DNA from: an uncultured Bacilli bacterium | GTDB lineage: Bacteria > Bacillota_I > Bacilli_A > RF39 > UBA660 | NCBI GenBank assembly: GCA_934096705.1 | Contig: CAKOMR010000011.1 | Span: 1-43,581 of the forward strand | Direction: 5' to 3' | DNA: 43,581 nt | Position numbers and translations under genes: made by a program | Shown: piece by piece, positions 26,228-34,136 of the stretch | Layout: each line of letters begins with the position of its first letter | How positions within the stretch are numbered: position 1 is the first letter of the stretch | Notes under the pieces: generated by a model | Told to the model about the DNA's origin: nothing | Database searches by the model: none | What the model saw: the letters and a program-made list of their open reading frames with translations, nothing else

Positions 26228-26716
26228 ATGTTTAAAATTATAAAAGAGATTCTTAGTTATGTAATAATTATTATCGTTGTCATTTTAATTCGAACTTATA
26301 TTGCTACACCAGTTAGAGTAAATGGAACTTCAATGGTCCCAAGCCTAGAAGAAAAAGAAATTCTTATATTAAATAAAATGAATAAGTCTTTTTCTAGAGA
26401 GGATATTGTAGTAGTAAGCAAAAAAGTTGAAGGTTCTTCGATAATAAAAAGAATAATTGGTCTTCCTAATGAAAAAATCAAATGCATTAATGGAGTGATT
26501 TTTATTAATGATGAAAAATACGAAGACAAATATGGCTTTGGTACTACAACTGATTTTGATGAAATAACTTTAAAAGATGATGAGTATTTTGTTCTCGGAG
26601 ATAATAGAGTTGTTTCTAAAGATTCAAGAATGCTTGGCCCTATTAAAGAAAAATATATTGAAGGTACAACAAATATAATTTTATATCCTTTTAATAAAAT
26701 AGGAAAAATTAAATAG
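26228..26716 (+). CDS. lepB: Signal peptidase I
   Basis: Cleaves signal peptides of secreted proteins on the outer membrane face. 162 residues, one N-terminal anchor helix (about 9-22) and the catalytic domain outside. The Ser/Lys dyad is S35 in NGTSMVPSL and K74 in SSIIKRIIGLP. Family boxes follow: YFVLGDNR and SKDSRMLGPI near residues 120-140. At this size it is a compact Gram-positive type. It follows rplS closely (33 bases), as in many Firmicutes. Confidence 0.95.
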   Translation: MFKIIKEILSYVIIIIVVILIRTYIATPVRVNGTSMVPSLEEKEILILNKMNKSFSREDIVVVSKKVEGSSIIKRIIGLPNEKIKCINGVIFINDEKYEDKYGFGTTTDFDEITLKDDEYFVLGDNRVVSKDSRMLGPIKEKYIEGTTNIILYPFNKIGKIK

Positions 26717-26738
26717 CATCTTAAATGATGCTTTTTTT
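26715..26738 (+). terminator. lepB terminator
   Basis: AGCATC (26715-26720) pairs with GATGCT (26727-26732), 6-base loop, then T6. Confidence 0.85.
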
Positions 26739-26751
26739 GTAAGGAGTAATA

Positions 26752-27558
26752 ATGAAAAGATGTAAGTGGTGTAATTTAAATAATCCTAAATATGTAAAGT
26801 ATCATGATAAAGAGTGGGGAGTATTTAATAATGATGAAAAATATTTATATGAAATGTTTATTTTAGAAACTTTTCAAGCGGGCCTTTCTTGGGAGTGCAT
26901 TTTAAATAAGAAAGAAAACTTTGAAAAAGCATATGATAATTTTGATATAGATAAAATAATTAAATATGATGATGATAAAACAAATAGTTTATTTAAAGAT
27001 GATGGCATTATTAAAAATAAAAGAAAAATAATTGCTAGTATAAATAACAGTAAGATATATAAAAATATAGTTTTAAAATATGGTTCATTTTATAAGTATT
27101 TATGTAAGTTTACAAAAGGAAAAATTTTTTATGAAAATGATTTAGTTACTTCCCCTTTATCAGATGAAATTAGTGCAAATTTAAAATCTTTAGGAATGAC
27201 TTTTGTAGGAAGCATAACAATATTCTCTTATCTTCAGGCTGTAGGAATAATAAATTCACATGAAATAGACTGCGCTTATCGTGATATAAATTTTGACTAT
27301 TTACTTAATGATATAACTATGTTTAAAAAAATATTAAATGACTATTTAAAGGCTCATTTAACTGTAGAAATAAAGCTTACAATTAATAACGAAGATTATT
27401 TAATTATAACGCTAGAAAATAAATTATCTTTTCAAAAAATAAAAGATGGAAAAGAAACTTATTTTTCTTCGGTTAAAGAACTTTTTGAGGCAAATTTAAT
27501 AAATGGAAAAAGTCTAAATAATGAATTTAAAAATATTCAAAAAATAGAGGAAATATAA
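26752..27558 (+). CDS. tag: DNA-3-methyladenine glycosylase I with C-terminal extension
   Basis: Removes 3-methyladenine from DNA (base excision repair). The Tag core spans residues 1 to ~180: zinc ligands C4, H18, H170 and C174 (MKRCKWC, YHDKEWG, NSHEIDC), and FQAGLSWECIL holding the substrate pocket. Normal Tag proteins are about 185-190 residues; this one is 268. The extra ~85 residues (from about residue 182) form a mixed alpha/beta-looking Lys/Asn-rich segment (VEIKLTINNEDYLIITLENKL) that I do not recognise, with no stop or frameshift between. ATG follows AAGGAGTAATA. Confidence 0.9.
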   Translation: MKRCKWCNLNNPKYVKYHDKEWGVFNNDEKYLYEMFILETFQAGLSWECILNKKENFEKAYDNFDIDKIIKYDDDKTNSLFKDDGIIKNKRKIIASINNSKIYKNIVLKYGSFYKYLCKFTKGKIFYENDLVTSPLSDEISANLKSLGMTFVGSITIFSYLQAVGIINSHEIDCAYRDINFDYLLNDITMFKKILNDYLKAHLTVEIKLTINNEDYLIITLENKLSFQKIKDGKETYFSSVKELFEANLINGKSLNNEFKNIQKIEEI

Positions 27559-27615
27559 AGTTTTTTTATCTTATTACAGTTTTATATTACCATAAAATCA
27601 CTATTTTTTCAATTC

Positions 27616-27644
27616 TTTACTTTATTGCAAAGATGTAGTATTAA
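27616..27644 (+). promoter_or_regulatory. Possible promoter of the 57-residue gene
   Basis: TTTACT (27616-27621), 17 bp, TATTAA (27639-27644). Modest match. Confidence 0.45.
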
Positions 27645-27661
27645 GTATAAGAGGTAAAAAT

Positions 27662-27835
27662 ATGTTTAAGATAATTAATATTAAAAATATGAATTTGTTT
27701 TATGAAGAAAATATTGAAAATGAAATAAATGATATTTTACAAATTAACGAATTTTCTAAAAAATATAATTTATATTTAAATGAAAAGGACGCAAAGAAAA
27801 TAATAGAAAAATGTAATGATGATAACAATTCGTAA
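27662..27835 (+). CDS. Small protein, 57 residues, possible DUF6323-like fragment
   Basis: ATG follows AGAGGTAAAAAT, a fair ribosome binding site, and a good terminator overlaps the stop, so it looks like a complete small gene. The product is soluble and charged. The stretch INEFSKKYNLYLNEKDAKKIIEK recalls the N-terminal part of DUF6323 proteins of Clostridia, but from memory only, and those are longer. Otherwise unrecognised. Confidence 0.6.
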   Translation: MFKIINIKNMNLFYEENIENEINDILQINEFSKKYNLYLNEKDAKKIIEKCNDDNNS

Positions 27836-27852
27836 TCATCATTTTCTTTTTT
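27815..27852 (+). terminator. Terminator of the 57-residue gene
   Basis: AATGATGAT (27815-27823) pairs with ATCATCATT (27835-27843), followed by TTCTTTTTT. Confidence 0.85.
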
Positions 27853-28045
27853 TAGCACTTATTTATCATTATTTGAAAGCATATAATTATTATTAATTTA
27901 ATTATAATCTAATATATAAGTAACTTTATAATATTTATTATTTTTATTAAATATTTTATTAGTAAGAAATTTTACTAAATTTTTAAATTTATGAATATAA
28001 TAATTTACTTTAAATTAGTTTTTTTGTGTAAACAATTTTTATGTA
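27853..28045. other. AT-rich intergenic stretch without a gene
   Basis: Almost pure A/T between the small gene and the cad promoter. I see no ORF with a ribosome binding site. The only local structure is TTAGTAA / TTACTAA (near 27959-27978), a weak hairpin. Confidence 0.6.
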
Positions 28046-28102
28046 TTGACAGTTGAATACATATTCATATATAATTAAATAGTTGAATACATATTCAACT
28101 AT
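28046..28102 (+). promoter_or_regulatory. cad promoter with two operator palindromes
   Basis: TTGACA (28046-28051), 18 bp, TATAAT (28070-28075). Operator 1, TGAATACATATTCA (28054-28067), fills the spacer. Operator 2, a perfect 24-bp palindrome with 11-bp arms ATAGTTGAATA and TATTCAACTAT around CA (28079-28102), covers the start site and ends just before the AGGAGG. The centres are 30 bp apart, about three helical turns. ArsR/CadC-type repressors bind such TTGAATA-type repeats. Confidence 0.85.
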
Positions 28103-28113
28103 AGGAGGATAAA

Positions 28114-28491
28114 ATGAAAGAGTGTAGTTGTAATTGTGATTGCAATATAATACATCAAGATGCTGTGCAAAAAGCACTAGAAAATAAGCCTGATGAAGTT
28201 ACATTAATAAAACTTTCTGAAGTATTTAAAACTATCGGTGATCCTACGAGAATAAAAATATTATGGTGTTTAGATAATAATGAAATGTGTGTTTGCGATA
28301 TAGCAAATGCCTTAAATATTAGTAAATCACTAGTTTCTCATCAGCTTGCAGTACTTCGAAGCAAAAAAATTGTTAAATCAAGAAAATCTGGAAAAGAAGT
28401 GTATTATACTTTAGATGATGAACATATAAGTAAATTATATGAAATTGGTGTTGAACATATTAATCATAAGTTAGGAGGAGAAAATGAGTAA
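28114..28491 (+). CDS. cadC: ArsR-family metal-sensing repressor, CadC type
   Basis: 125 residues; winged helix-turn-helix with IANALNISKSLVSHQLAVL as the reading helix and RKSGKEVYYTLDD as the wing. Metal ligands match CadC: N-terminal cysteines C4, C6, C8 and C10 (ECSCNCDC) and C59/C61 (EMCVCDIA), the Cd/Pb/Zn site; the C-terminal helix DEHISKLYEIGVEHINH supplies a second, zinc-type site. Metal binding should release the two operators upstream and turn on itself plus cadA. AGGAGG precedes the ATG; the last 8 bases overlap cadA. Confidence 0.93.
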   Translation: MKECSCNCDCNIIHQDAVQKALENKPDEVTLIKLSEVFKTIGDPTRIKILWCLDNNEMCVCDIANALNISKSLVSHQLAVLRSKKIVKSRKSGKEVYYTLDDEHISKLYEIGVEHINHKLGGENE

Positions 28492-30520
28492 ATATAAATA
28501 TAAAATAAATAATTTAGACTGTGCAAATTGTGCAAGAGAAATTGAGGAAAGTCTTAATAAGAATGAAAACTTTAAAAATGTTAAAGTAAATTTTAATACA
28601 ATGATGATTTCTTATGAAACAGATAAAGATATAAGTATTGAAAGTGTTAATAAATTAATTAAAAGTGTAGAGCCTGATGCTTATATAAGTAGTGAAGAAA
28701 ACGTTAATAAAAAAGAATATCATTTAAGTATATTAATAATTGGTATTATCTTTGGATTATTAGGTTCTTATTTAAATGTTTCAAGTACAATAAAATTAAT
28801 TTTTTTAGTTATTGCGTATATTCTTTTACTTTATAAAGTTACTATAAATGCTTTTAAAATTTTAATTCATGGGAAGTCAATTAATGAAAATGCTTTGATA
28901 TTAATTTCTTGTATTGGTGCATTTATATTAGGTGAGTCCATGGAAGGCATGATGGTTATAGTTCTTTATACAATTGGTAAGATTTTAGAAGAAAAGGCTA
29001 TAAATAATTCTCGAAAGTCAATAAAAGATTTAATGGATATAAAAAGCATTTATGCAAATAAAAAGGAAGAAAATAAAACATTTACTATTAATGTTGAAGA
29101 TGTAAAGATTGGTGATATTTTAATAGTTAAAAAAGGAGAGAAAGTTCCTGTTGATGGAAAAGTTGTAAAAGGCTCTTCTTATCTTGATACTTCTTCGATT
29201 ACAGGAGAAAGTGAAAGTATGAATGTAAAAGTTCAAGATAAAGTACTTTCTGGTTTTATTAATTTAGGAGATGTCCTTGAAATAAAAGCTATTTCAACAT
29301 TTGAAAACTCTACTGTAGCTAAAGTGTTAGAACTTTTAGAAAATGCCACTGATAAAAAAGCTAAAACAGAAACAATCATATCTAAAATCAGTAAAATATA
29401 TACTCCAATTGTTCTGCTTCTTGCTTTAATTGTAGGAGTTTTTTTACCAATTATAGGTAGCGTCACATACTCACAAAGTATTTATAGAGCTTTAACATTT
29501 TTAGTAATATCTTGTCCATGTGCCATAGCAATATCAGTGCCTCTTTCTTATTTTACAGGAATTGGAGCTGCTTCGAAAAATGGTATTTTAATTAAAGGTA
29601 GTAATTTTTTAGATAATCTAGGAAACATTACAGGCATTATTTTTGATAAAACAGGAACACTTACAAATGGTTCATTTAAAGTAAATAATATTAAAATTGA
29701 AGATGATAAATATAATAAAGAAGATGTTATTAATTATCTTGTAATGGGAGAAACATTTTCTAATCATCCAATTGCAAAATCAATATTAAAACTATCAAAT
29801 AAAAAGATTGATACATCAAAAGTTAAAAACTTTAAAGAAACTGCAGGAAAAGGTATATCTTATGAAATCGGCAATAAAAAGGTAATAATTGGTAGTAAGA
29901 AAGTTTGCTCTTGTGATAAAGATGGGACCTTGCATTTAAATATAAATGGAATGCACACTGCCACTGTTGATATTGATGATGGAATTAAACCTGGAGCAAA
30001 AAAAGTTATTGCTAAGCTTAAGAATTTAAATATTAAAACATATATGTTTACCGGTGATAAAAAACTATCTGCTTTAGAAATAGGCAAAAAGCTTGGCATT
30101 GATGAAATAAATTATGAAATGCTTCCTCAAGAAAAGTTTGCACATTATGAAAAAGTGCATGAAAATGAAAAGGTACTTGCTTTTGTAGGTGATGGGGTGA
30201 ATGATGCTCCAACTTTAAAACGTGCTGATATTGGTATTTCTATGGGTGGCGTTGGAACTGATAGTGCAATCGAAGCAAGTGATGTAGTACTTATGAGTGA
30301 TGACTTAGAAAAAATACCTTTAGCAATAAATATTTCTAAATATACAAAAATGGTTATTAAAGAAAATTTAATATTTGCAATGAGCGTTAAAATTGCTATA
30401 CTTAGCCTAAGTATATTTGGACTTGCTAATATGTGGTTTGCAGTTTTTGCCGATACTGGTGTAACTCTTATTACAATTTTAAATACCCTTAGAATACTTA
30501 AGAAATTTAGCAAACAATAA
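28484..30520 (+). CDS. cadA: Cadmium/zinc/lead-exporting P1B-type ATPase
   Basis: 678 residues. One N-terminal heavy-metal-associated domain with LDCANCARE (C13, C16). Membrane metal site CPC at 344-346 (ISCPCAIAIS). Actuator TGES, phosphorylated D388 in DKTGTLTNG, SNHPIA (HP motif), GDGVNDAP. This set defines the CadA/ZntA group that pumps Cd, Zn and Pb out. It overlaps cadC by 8 bases (ATGAGTAA), with the ribosome binding site AGGAGG inside cadC, so the two are translated as a coupled operon. A terminator follows. Confidence 0.95.
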   Translation: MSKYKYKINNLDCANCAREIEESLNKNENFKNVKVNFNTMMISYETDKDISIESVNKLIKSVEPDAYISSEENVNKKEYHLSILIIGIIFGLLGSYLNVSSTIKLIFLVIAYILLLYKVTINAFKILIHGKSINENALILISCIGAFILGESMEGMMVIVLYTIGKILEEKAINNSRKSIKDLMDIKSIYANKKEENKTFTINVEDVKIGDILIVKKGEKVPVDGKVVKGSSYLDTSSITGESESMNVKVQDKVLSGFINLGDVLEIKAISTFENSTVAKVLELLENATDKKAKTETIISKISKIYTPIVLLLALIVGVFLPIIGSVTYSQSIYRALTFLVISCPCAIAISVPLSYFTGIGAASKNGILIKGSNFLDNLGNITGIIFDKTGTLTNGSFKVNNIKIEDDKYNKEDVINYLVMGETFSNHPIAKSILKLSNKKIDTSKVKNFKETAGKGISYEIGNKKVIIGSKKVCSCDKDGTLHLNINGMHTATVDIDDGIKPGAKKVIAKLKNLNIKTYMFTGDKKLSALEIGKKLGIDEINYEMLPQEKFAHYEKVHENEKVLAFVGDGVNDAPTLKRADIGISMGGVGTDSAIEASDVVLMSDDLEKIPLAINISKYTKMVIKENLIFAMSVKIAILSLSIFGLANMWFAVFADTGVTLITILNTLRILKKFSKQ

Positions 30521-30536
30521 AGTTTTGCTTTTTTCT
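30509..30536 (+). terminator. cad operon terminator
   Basis: AGCAAA (30509-30514) pairs with TTTGCT (30524-30529), then TTTTTC. Confidence 0.7.
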
Positions 30537-30553
30537 TTTTAAAGGAGAAAAAT

Positions 30554-31441
30554 ATGATATTAAATGTAAGTGGAAGAACTGATATAGTGGCCTTTTATTC
30601 TGATTGGTTTTTTAATAGGCTTCATGATGGATATGTAGATGTTAGAAATCCTTTTTATCAAAAAATAGTAAATAGAATTTATTTTAAAAACGTTGATGCT
30701 ATCTTGTTTTGTACAAAAAATCCTTTACCAATATTATCTAGGATTAGTGAAATTAAAATTCCTATTATTTTTCATATTACAATAACTCCGTATAATAAAG
30801 ATATTGAACCATTTGTACCGGATAAAAAACTTATTATTGAAGCTGTGAAAGAACTTTCTAATATTCTTGGTAAAGAAAATGTAGTTGTAAGATATGATCC
30901 AATATTTATAAGTGAAAAATATAATTTAGATTATCATGTAAGAGCTTTTGATAAATTATGCAAAAACCTTTCTGGCTATGTTGATAAAATAATAATTTCT
31001 TTTTTAGATGAATATAAAAACACTTTGAAAAATAAAAATTATATAAAATATAGAAACTTTACGGAAAATGATTATAAAACTATTGGAATAAATTTTAGTA
31101 AAAGTGCAAGGGAAAATAGTATTTTGGTTCATACGTGTTTCGAAGAAAGAAATTTAAATGAATATGGTTTTATTAAGGGTGAATGTATGTCAAAATCTCT
31201 TGCTTATAAATTAACTGGCAAAGTTTTTAATAAAACTTTGGTTGCAAGAAAAGAAAGAAAATGTGAGTGTGTATCAATGGTTGATATTGGCGTGTATAAT
31301 ACTTGCAAACATATGTGTAAATATTGTTATGCAAATTTTGATGAAAAAATAGTAAATCAAAATTTTCTAAAACATGATCCAAAGTCTAGTCTTTTGATAG
31401 GTCATATTGAAAATGGTGATATTATAAAAGAAAAACTTTAA
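30554..31441 (+). CDS. DUF1848 family protein with C-terminal radical-SAM-like cysteine motif
   Basis: 295 residues. The N-terminus MILNVSGRTDIVAFYSDWFFNR and FCTKNPLPIL near residue 55 are hallmarks of DUF1848. The C-terminal region has Cys pairs (KCECVSMVDIG) and CKHMCKYCYANF, a C-x3-C-x2-C motif as in radical SAM enzymes but placed at the end of the chain rather than the beginning. Function of the family is unknown; a 4Fe-4S cluster is likely. AAAGGAGAAAAAT precedes the ATG. Confidence 0.88.
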   Translation: MILNVSGRTDIVAFYSDWFFNRLHDGYVDVRNPFYQKIVNRIYFKNVDAILFCTKNPLPILSRISEIKIPIIFHITITPYNKDIEPFVPDKKLIIEAVKELSNILGKENVVVRYDPIFISEKYNLDYHVRAFDKLCKNLSGYVDKIIISFLDEYKNTLKNKNYIKYRNFTENDYKTIGINFSKSARENSILVHTCFEERNLNEYGFIKGECMSKSLAYKLTGKVFNKTLVARKERKCECVSMVDIGVYNTCKHMCKYCYANFDEKIVNQNFLKHDPKSSLLIGHIENGDIIKEKL

Positions 31442-31482
31442 ATAATTTAATCTTTAGTATATAATTTTTATGGTGGGATAAA

Positions 31483-31677
31483 ATGAACAAAGAAAATTAT
31501 GGAATATTTTTAATTATACTTGGAAACTTACTTTATTTAAGTTATATATTTTTCGGAAGTAAAGTAAGCTCTAATTTTGGAGATTTTTCAAGTGGTGTAC
31601 TTTTAGGACTATCTATAGCCACAAATTTAGTGGGAATTATTGCCACTGTACGTAGTATGTCAAAAAAAGGAAAATAA
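31483..31677 (+). CDS. Small two-helix membrane protein
   Basis: 64 residues; two hydrophobic segments (about 7-26 and 38-56) joined by a short polar loop with Asp/Ser, ending in SMSKKGK. GGTGGG precedes the ATG. No family recognised. Five bases separate its stop from the next ATG, so it is probably cotranscribed with the acetyltransferase genes. Confidence 0.72.
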   Translation: MNKENYGIFLIILGNLLYLSYIFFGSKVSSNFGDFSSGVLLGLSIATNLVGIIATVRSMSKKGK

Positions 31678-31682
31678 AATAT

Positions 31683-32234
31683 ATGACAGAAGAAGAGAAA
31701 ATGTTAAAAGGCATAATGTATAATGCAGAAGATGAAAATCTTACTAAAAAACTTATGAATGCTAAAAAACTTTGCCAGTTATATAATATTGTCGATATTA
31801 CTTCAACTGAAGAAAGAAATAAAATCTTAAAGAAACTTTTTTCTAAAACTGGTGAAAAATTTACTATTATGCCTACATTTTATTGTGATTATGGTTTTAA
31901 TATTGAAATTGGTGAAAATTTTTACGCTAATCATAATTTAATAATATTAGATGCAAATAAAGTAACTTTTGGTGACAACGTATTTATAGGACCAAATTGT
32001 GGATTTTATACATCAGGTCATCCACTTGATAAAGATGAAAGAAAAATGGGCGAGTATGCAAAACCAATTAAAGTTGGTAATGATGTGTGGTTCGGCGGAA
32101 ATGTTTGCGTTATGCCAGGAGTTAGTATTGGTAATAATGTTGTGATAGGAGCAGGTAGCGTTGTTACAAAAGATGTGCCATCAAATGTTATCGCCTGTGG
32201 TAACCCTTGTAGAGTAATAAGGGAGCAAAAATGA
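31683..32234 (+). CDS. maa: Sugar O-acetyltransferase, maltose/galactoside type
   Basis: 183 residues of the LacA/Maa hexapeptide-repeat family, which acetylates sugars with acetyl-CoA and works as a trimer. N-terminal KMLKGIMYNAEDENL helix cap, then left-handed beta-helix turns (IGENFYANHNLIILD, FGDNVFIGPNCG), the catalytic His113 in TSGHPLD, and the C-terminal VVIGAGSVVTKDVPSNVIACGNPCRVIR. The stop overlaps the following GNAT gene by 4 bases (ATGA). Confidence 0.92.
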   Translation: MTEEEKMLKGIMYNAEDENLTKKLMNAKKLCQLYNIVDITSTEERNKILKKLFSKTGEKFTIMPTFYCDYGFNIEIGENFYANHNLIILDANKVTFGDNVFIGPNCGFYTSGHPLDKDERKMGEYAKPIKVGNDVWFGGNVCVMPGVSIGNNVVIGAGSVVTKDVPSNVIACGNPCRVIREQK

Positions 32235-32644
32235 TTGAATATAATACTTTAACTAAAGAAGAATACATTGATATAATGTCTTCGGTTTCATGGAAAATTC
32301 CTTCGGAAAGACTACTTGAAATATCGCTTAAAAATGGTATAAATGCAAAATATGTTTTAAATAATAAAACTGTTGGAATGGCAAACTTTGTAACTAATGG
32401 TGGCTATGCTGGTCTTATTATGGATGTTGTAGTTAAACCTGATTTTCAAGGAAAAGGTTATGGGAAGGCCCTTATTAAATCTTTAATTAAGTATATTCAA
32501 AGTCAAATGCAAGATGGTGAAGAAATGATGATTCAATTATTATCAGCACCAGGAAAAGAGAAATTTTATTCAAATTTTGGCTTTAAAGTCAAAAAAGAAG
32601 TTGCTGAAGAAGGTATGTATATGTGGCTAAAAAAGAGCAATTAA
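32231..32644 (+). CDS. GNAT family N-acetyltransferase
   Basis: 137 residues, a single GNAT domain. The acetyl-CoA loop is VVKPDFQGKGYGKALIKSL and the C-terminal strand reads KFYSNFGFKVKKE. Acceptor unknown. Coupled to the sugar acetyltransferase through a 4-base overlap and to the next small gene by a 1-base gap. Confidence 0.9.
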   Translation: MIEYNTLTKEEYIDIMSSVSWKIPSERLLEISLKNGINAKYVLNNKTVGMANFVTNGGYAGLIMDVVVKPDFQGKGYGKALIKSLIKYIQSQMQDGEEMMIQLLSAPGKEKFYSNFGFKVKKEVAEEGMYMWLKKSN

Positions 32645-32645
32645 T

Positions 32646-32849
32646 ATGAATCGTTATAACCCTTTATGGGAATATATAAAAAAGCAAAATAAGGAAAGTT
32701 TAAAACTTTCTTTTGGTGAAATTAAAAATATATTAGGATTTGATATAAATCATACATTTTTAAAATGTAAAAAAGATTTAAAGAGTTATGGATATGAAGT
32801 GAAAAAAATTTCGTTAAAAGAAAAATATATTTTATTTAGTAAATTATAA
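32646..32849 (+). CDS. Small DUF7662-like protein
   Basis: 67 residues beginning MNRYNPLWEYIKKQN, with LSFGEIKNILGFDIN and GYEVKKISLKEKYILF, the pattern of a small winged-helix-like family (DUF7662 as I recall it) of unknown function found next to GNAT and restriction genes. Only a weak AAGAG precedes the ATG, so it may rely on coupling to the upstream stop. Confidence 0.68.
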   Translation: MNRYNPLWEYIKKQNKESLKLSFGEIKNILGFDINHTFLKCKKDLKSYGYEVKKISLKEKYILFSKL

Positions 32850-32860
32850 GTAGGATAAAT

Positions 32861-33502
32861 ATGAAAAAAATTAAGTTTATTTTTATAATCATTTTAATAT
32901 TAGTTATCATTTATCTACTTTATATATTTAATTATATTCCTCATAGGAAATATGAAAATAAGGATTTTGGAATTGAAAAGTATATTAGTAATACTGACTT
33001 TGATAATGATGGAATTGATGATGAAACCGATATTTTAGAAAGCACGAAAAAATATCTTGCCACAAAGCCAAAATATAAAAGTAAATATTATATAGGCGGT
33101 TACCCTAATGATAACTATGGAGTATGTACTGATGTTGTTTCTTTTGGCTTAAAAGGCGCGGGCTATGATATAAAAAAACTTGTAAATGAAGACATAAATA
33201 ACCATAAAGAATTATATGGCATAGATGTAATTGATGAAAATATTGATTTTCGAAGAGTAAAAAATCTAAAAATTTATTTTGAAAATAATGCTATAAAACT
33301 TACAAATGATATTTATGATATATCAAATTGGCAAGGTGGAGATATAGTTATTTTTAATAATCATATAGGAATTGTTTCTGATAAAAGAAATAAAAAAGGA
33401 ATTGCATTTGTACTTCATCATGCAAATCCATATCAATTGTATTATGAAGAAGATATTTTAGAGCAAAGAAAAGATATTGTGGGTCACTATAAAGTTAGTT
33501 AA
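32861..33502 (+). CDS. DUF1287 family protein with N-terminal membrane anchor
   Basis: 213 residues. An N-terminal hydrophobic helix (about 5-25) is followed by the DUF1287 domain: YYIGGYPNDNYGVCTDVV with C89, IDENIDFRRVKNL, WQGGDIVIFNNHIGIVSD, and a terminal IVGHYKV. The Cys and the GDIV..NHIGIVSD His resemble NlpC/P60-like cysteine hydrolases, and family members are thought to act on the cell envelope. The insert DFDNDGIDDETD near residue 46 looks like a calcium-binding loop. AGTAGGATAAAT precedes the ATG. Confidence 0.85.
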   Translation: MKKIKFIFIIILILVIIYLLYIFNYIPHRKYENKDFGIEKYISNTDFDNDGIDDETDILESTKKYLATKPKYKSKYYIGGYPNDNYGVCTDVVSFGLKGAGYDIKKLVNEDINNHKELYGIDVIDENIDFRRVKNLKIYFENNAIKLTNDIYDISNWQGGDIVIFNNHIGIVSDKRNKKGIAFVLHHANPYQLYYEEDILEQRKDIVGHYKVS

Positions 33503-33514
33503 AGAAAGGATAGT

Positions 33515-34059
33515 ATGAAATATGCTATTTTATTAAGAGACATTAATATAAGTGGTAAAAACAAAATATCTATGTGTGATTTAAAAAAATATTTAGAATC
33601 AAATGGATATGAAAATGTTACTATTTATCTTAATAGTGGCAATATTATTTTAGAAAGTAAAGAGACTAATAAAATAAATATTACAAAAAGCATAATAGAC
33701 TTATAAAAGAAAAATTTAATTTAGAAATACCTGTTTTTGTTATAAGCTATAAAGAACTTAATGATTTAATTAATAATGCACCTTCATGGTGGGGAAAGGG
33801 TAATAAAGAGATTTATGATAATATAATTTTTATATTACCACCAATGGAAAGTAATGAAGTGAAAAATGCGTTAGGAAGTTTAAATAAAAATGTAGAGAAA
33901 GTATATGAATATAATAATGCTTTCTTTTGGTCATATGAATTAAAAAGTTATCGTGTGTCTTATTGGTGGAAGAAAACCGCTAGTACATATGTTAAAGATA
34001 GTATTACTATAAGAACTGGAAATACTATGAAAAAGCTATTAGAAATGTGTTCAAAATGA
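33515..34059 (+). pseudogene. DUF1697 family gene broken by one frameshift
   Basis: The first 63 residues (MKYAILLRDINISGKNKISM, YLNSGNIILESKE) are the N-terminus of DUF1697, ending at TAA 33704-33706. The rest of the family continues in the -1 frame from about 33703 (KEKFNLEIPVFVISYKELND to the end at 34059). Restoring one base near 33700 gives a protein of about 181 residues, the normal size. Either a real 1-base deletion or a sequencing error; no slippery heptamer is present that would support programmed frameshifting. Confidence 0.85.
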
Positions 34060-34089
34060 GTAACTAAAAATTATAAGTAAATATTAATC

Positions 34090-34112
34090 GGTAGTTTTTT
34101 ACTACCTTTTTT
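34090..34112 (+). terminator. Terminator after the DUF1697 pseudogene
   Basis: GGTAGT (34090-34095) pairs with ACTACC (34101-34106), then T6. A TG-extended TACAAT box (34115-34120) follows immediately and may be the -10 of the next gene. Confidence 0.8.
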
Positions 34113-34136
34113 GTTACAATAAAATAGGATGTAGTT

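Noticed and set aside
27853..28045. Origin-like or riboswitch element in the AT-rich gap before cadC
   Set aside because: No DnaA-box cluster, iterons or conserved aptamer fold is seen; only low-complexity A/T.
30145..30513. 122-residue minus-strand ORF inside cadA
   Set aside because: Mirror of a strongly conserved coding sequence; no ribosome binding site and composition of an antisense shadow. Other minus-strand ORFs under plus-strand genes were dismissed for the same reason.
33701..33706. Programmed -1 frameshift in the DUF1697 gene
   Set aside because: No X-XXY-YYZ slippery heptamer, upstream Shine-Dalgarno stimulator or downstream hairpin is visible, and the family is not known to use recoding.
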